Assembly: GCA_027021285.1 (NCBI GenBank)
Contig: JALUUP010000468.1
Location: 1 to 27,010, forward strand
Direction: 5' to 3'
Origin: Bacteroidota bacterium
Lineage (GTDB): Bacteria; Bacteroidota; Ignavibacteria; SZUA-365; JAADGX01
Length of the DNA: 27,010 bases
The notes beneath the pieces were generated by a model. The model did no database searches. It had not been told where the DNA came from and saw only the letters and a list, made by a program, of their open reading frames with translations. The first letter of the stretch is position 1. The number at the start of each line of letters is the position of its first letter. The position numbers were made by a program, and so were the translations under genes. Below are positions 24,135 through 27,010 of this stretch, in pieces.

Positions 24135-24881
24135 ATGTACGTTAATTTTCATTTTTTCCATAGCGGTTTCAGAGGCCTGCATACGTACTGTCTTTTTCGA
24201 TGCCTGTTCCCGGCGGTGTGTCTGGTGCTTTCCCTGGTGGGTTGCGCGCCCGGCGCTGCGACGAAAACCTTCAATGATACGAGCACACAGCGGTTTTTCC
24301 AGAGGGGTGAGGACAGCGTCTATGTTTCCAGGGGGCCGTACCTGCACCCTGTACCGCTGAAAGCAGGGCAATATGTCGTGTACGGTATCGAGTGGAAGGG
24401 AGAACGGTCGGCGCTGTCATTGCGGGTCGTGAGACTGCATGGAGACGTGGCGACTCTTGATGTCTTTTCCTTGACACGACGGAAAGAAACCGCCCTGACC
24501 TTCAAGGTCAGGGGTTTGGCCGCGGCGATCCAGTCCGGTGATTTCGACAATGTCCAAATCGTGGAAACGCGATACACGGATGATCGGGGACTGACCCGCG
24601 CCGCGGATACACGAGAAATCATGTGGAGCAGCGGGTTGTTCACCCGGTTGGAGAATCTCTTTAACCAACCGTGTGTGGATTCGGTTCGTTTGGAGACGGT
24701 GAAAGTGGGCGCCAACACTTTTCAGGATGCAACGTCGTGTGTTTCGATCAATTCCCTTCCGGGGTTCGTATCGTACATGAAAGTATGGAAACATCCTTCC
24801 GTGCCGTTGAACGGCCTTGTAAAGTGGGAGACCGGGGACGGCAAGTTGAAAGCAAGGCTTCTTGATTTCAAGGCGATGTAG
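24135..24881 (+). CDS. Lipoprotein of unknown function
   Basis: Predicted lipoprotein (248 aa), no recognised family. A rather long signal region ends in LSLVGC with lipidated C37; ATG 24135 has GAGGG upstream and no shorter in-frame ATG precedes the signal. The rest looks like a soluble beta-rich domain (YVVYGIEWKGERSALSL..., LDVFSLTRRKETAL, LVKWETGDGKLKARL). Two Cys (in NQPCVDS and TSCVS) could form a disulfide. It is divergent from the PorE-like gene: the two ATGs are only 34 bases apart, so promoters must overlap each other's coding regions. A perfect 9-bp hairpin with a triloop lies inside the gene (24493-24513). Confidence 0.78.
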   Translation: MYVNFHFFHSGFRGLHTYCLFRCLFPAVCLVLSLVGCAPGAATKTFNDTSTQRFFQRGEDSVYVSRGPYLHPVPLKAGQYVVYGIEWKGERSALSLRVVRLHGDVATLDVFSLTRRKETALTFKVRGLAAAIQSGDFDNVQIVETRYTDDRGLTRAADTREIMWSSGLFTRLENLFNQPCVDSVRLETVKVGANTFQDATSCVSINSLPGFVSYMKVWKHPSVPLNGLVKWETGDGKLKARLLDFKAM

Positions 24882-25325
24882 GGGTTATTTTTTTCTCTCA
24901 GTAATACGCACTCTGTCGATGGTAGCTGGATACTCGTATGCAAGAGGATGGCGGGACTTATGGCGATAACTGGACGCTGACAGGGCCTAATTAAAAAAAG
25001 ATGTGACCCATGGAAAAGAGTTGTTTGTAATGGATAGTTATCTGTATATTTCAGAGCCTGAAAGAAGCCCTACTGAAAAGATTTAGGAACCCCGGATATC
25101 GCTTCTTTATTTTGTTCCAGATCAGATATAGCAGCATGGATCCCAATAACCTTCATGTCAAGGTAAAGGGGAATGCGTGCCAATATCCGCATCGTAGATG
25201 ATACGCTAGAAATCGGGATGCGAATTCCAGCACCTGGCATCGAGCTTTTCCAGATAGAAATGTAATGCAGAGCAATTCTTTCCAGGATATTCAAATTGTG
25301 TAAAGAAAATATGAAGGAGGATGAA
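24882..25325 (+). other. 444-bp gap between the lipoprotein and beta-helix genes
   Basis: No clear gene. A T-run (24888-24894) follows the lipoprotein stop, with an imperfect hairpin just before it inside the coding region (24846-24871), too far off for a normal terminator. Short open frames near 24930-24990 (plus), 25174-25265 (plus) and 25070-25294 (minus, TTG start) look protein-like in places but match nothing recognised; they may be remnants. Position 25313-25320 holds the strong AAGGAGG site for the next gene. Confidence 0.5.
25021..25052 (+). promoter_or_regulatory. Weak promoter candidate
   Basis: TTGTTT (25021-25026) and TATATT (25045-25050) are 18 bases apart. Read as a Bacteroidota type, TTTG (25024-25027) precedes TATATTTC (25045-25052, close to TAnnTTTG) by 17 bases. 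It lies about 275 bases before the next gene, so it is only a candidate. Confidence 0.25.
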
Positions 25326-27010
25326 ATGAGACCTTTCTACCGCATGTCCGGGAGCCGTCACGTGTTGACGATCCTGGCAGTCTGCGCGATTTTCGCGCTC
25401 GGCGTATCGACGGCGTTCGCCGCGCCGCTCAACGGCACGTACACCATTGGCAGCGGCGGTGATTTTTCCACCATCAAGGCTGCTGTAGACACCCTGAACG
25501 CGAACGGCGTCAGCGGCAACGTGCTTTTCAAGCTGCTGGACTCCACGTACAACGAGTCGTCGTACATCGATATCACGAAGCCGACATCGGGATCGTACAC
25601 GGTCACGTTCAAACCGACAAAGACGAATACCGTGGTCAAGATACCCGGTCGGTCCTACGCGTATCCGAACCCGGGTTATTACAGCATCATGATCAATGGC
25701 GCCAGCAATATTATATTCGACGGCAGCGTGAGCACGAACGGCACGAGCCGCGATCTCACGATATGGTCCACCGGTTCCAATGGCGCCTGTGCCATCTGGG
25801 TTCGCGCGTACTACAACACTTGTAACAACAACGTGGTGAAGAACTGTATCCTCAAGGCGGACCGGCACTATGGGAGCACGTATTACCGGTACGGCGGCGC
25901 CGTTCTTGATTTCATGGGTTACCGTGCCACGAGTTTCAAGAACAACAAGGGCATCAACAACGAGATCTATCACACGGGGACGTATAACCCCACGAGTTCA
26001 AGCTACGATGTGCTGATGTACCTCTATTACACATCCTCGGCATCCGGCAACGCGATCCAGGAGAATGATGTTCACGGGTTCAACTACGCCGGGATTTACA
26101 GTTATGTGTACCAGTCCAACCCGGGCTCGGGTAGTTCGGCGCTGGATATCTCGGGCAACCACGTCTACGAAAAGACCGCCGCGAAATATAGTTGGTCGGG
26201 GTACCTCTATGGTATTAACGCGTATCAGAGTTATAGCAGCGGGGAGGTCAAGATTCATGACAACCAAGTAGATCAGCTCTGGTTTAACAGCAACCCCTAT
26301 TACTGTGGTATTATAGGTATTTACGCCTACCAGTACCGGACGTCTCACAGCATGGATATATACAATAACATGATCGCGCTCATGGTGGATCATAATAACA
26401 ACACAGCCCGCGTGTGGGGTATCTACCTGGGGACCAGTTACGATCAGAACAGCACCATAAACGCGTATCACAACAGTGTCTATATTTCCGGTTCGCGCGG
26501 AACCGGTGGTTCATCGTATAACCGGTATTCGGCGTGTTATTATGTCTATAACTACATGTACACCGGGACCCCCGGCAAAGTAGTGCTGCGGAATAATGTC
26601 GGCGTCAACAACCGTACAGGCGGCGGGGTCTTCCATGCCGCGATCTACTGGTACCAATCCACGTACAGTTCAAACCGGTACCACGGCCCGGACAGCGATT
26701 ACAACCTGTGGCGTGCCACCGGCGCCAGCGATTGCTACGTTGGTCACAAGGGTTACTACGGCCCCGGCCAGGGCACGAATTACGCGACTCTCGCGGACTG
26801 GCAGTCTGGTACGGGTCTGGACGCGGCCTCGCGCGACGGCGACCCGAACTTCATCGGCGGCAGCAACCCGTACGACCTGCACATCAAGCCCTGCCCGTCG
26901 AGTACGTGGGTGGAAAGCGGCGGCACGACCGGTCTCGGAGTGGGTGACGACATCGACGGGGACATCCGGTACGGGTATCCCGGTTACAGCGGCGCCGGCA
27001 CCGCTCCTGA
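25326..27010 (+). CDS. Secreted Tyr/Asn-rich beta-helix-type surface protein (3' truncated)
   Basis: The frame is open from ATG 25326 to the end of the window (561 codons visible, no stop), so the C-terminus is missing. AAGGAGG lies 5 bases upstream. The signal peptide spans about residues 1-36 (ending AFAAP). It continues NGTYTIGSGGDFSTIKAAVDTLNANGVSG, split here as YTIGSGGDFSTIKAAVDTL and NANGVSG, the opening typical of parallel beta-helix surface proteins of the FCB group. The rest is rich in Tyr, Asn, Ser and Gly with repeated IYNN/VYNN/ISGN-like turns. Such proteins usually end in a T9SS sorting domain, which would lie beyond the window. Function unknown; perhaps adhesion, surface layer or carbohydrate binding. 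Confidence 0.85.
   Translation, partial: MRPFYRMSGSRHVLTILAVCAIFALGVSTAFAAPLNGTYTIGSGGDFSTIKAAVDTLNANGVSGNVLFKLLDSTYNESSYIDITKPTSGSYTVTFKPTKTNTVVKIPGRSYAYPNPGYYSIMINGASNIIFDGSVSTNGTSRDLTIWSTGSNGACAIWVRAYYNTCNNNVVKNCILKADRHYGSTYYRYGGAVLDFMGYRATSFKNNKGINNEIYHTGTYNPTSSSYDVLMYLYYTSSASGNAIQENDVHGFNYAGIYSYVYQSNPGSGSSALDISGNHVYEKTAAKYSWSGYLYGINAYQSYSSGEVKIHDNQVDQLWFNSNPYYCGIIGIYAYQYRTSHSMDIYNNMIALMVDHNNNTARVWGIYLGTSYDQNSTINAYHNSVYISGSRGTGGSSYNRYSACYYVYNYMYTGTPGKVVLRNNVGVNNRTGGGVFHAAIYWYQSTYSSNRYHGPDSDYNLWRATGASDCYVGHKGYYGPGQGTNYATLADWQSGTGLDAASRDGDPNFIGGSNPYDLHIKPCPSSTWVESGGTTGLGVGDDIDGDIRYGYPGYSGAGTAP

Noticed and set aside
25206..25973. 255-aa minus-strand frame over the beta-helix gene
   Set aside because: Val/Arg-rich antisense of a clear secreted protein with strong ribosome site and signal peptide.

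Overview
The window looks like a chromosomal stretch from a Gram-negative member of the Bacteroidota/FCB supergroup, probably near Ignavibacteria or Kapabacteria. The main evidence is a C-terminal type IX secretion (T9SS) sorting domain with a YPNPF motif on a large secreted protein, a beta-propeller/CRD/OmpA lipoprotein that resembles T9SS PorE, and several lipoproteins. Placement below phylum is inference. No tRNA, rRNA, integrase, transposase or CRISPR array was seen.

Region 1 (2-14862) is a copper/silver detoxification island, all on the + strand. It begins with a 5'-truncated CusC-type outer-membrane channel, then CusB and CusA; start/stop overlap and close spacing show a cusCBA operon. 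CusA keeps the three methionines that bind Cu(I)/Ag(I) in E. coli CusA, at the same spacing. Next are a sensor kinase with almost no periplasmic domain and an NtrC-type sigma-54 activator. Just downstream lies an excellent -24/-12 sigma-54 promoter with two upstream palindromes. It drives a PII-like protein of the group known to sit beside Cus pumps. There follow a membrane-anchored Rieske protein, a Met-rich secreted protein with a 45-nt tandem duplication, a small YHS protein, a DUF2231-like membrane protein with a His-rich tail, a CPH-type (CopB/P1B-3) ATPase with a His-rich N-terminus, a lipoprotein with a heavy-metal-binding domain, and an exported double-YHS protein. An intrinsic terminator at 14832-14862 closes the island.

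The logic appears to be two export routes (P1B ATPase across the inner membrane, Cus tripartite pump from periplasm to outside), a set of Met/His/Cys-rich periplasmic metal buffers, and sigma-54 two-component control feeding the PII-like gene. The roles of the PII-like, Rieske and DUF2231 proteins are the open questions.

Region 2 (15065-17278) is a T9SS-exported beta-rich surface protein. Region 3 (17508-21022) is a two-gene SbcD/SbcC-like (YhaO/YhaN-like) nuclease-ATPase operon. Region 4 (24101-21025, - strand) is a two-gene operon: a PorE-like OmpA lipoprotein and a lipoprotein with an internal duplication. A divergent lipoprotein gene (24135-24881) starts 34 bp away. Region 5 (25326 to the end) is the N-terminal part of a secreted Tyr/Asn/Gly-rich protein, probably a beta-helix, that runs off the window.
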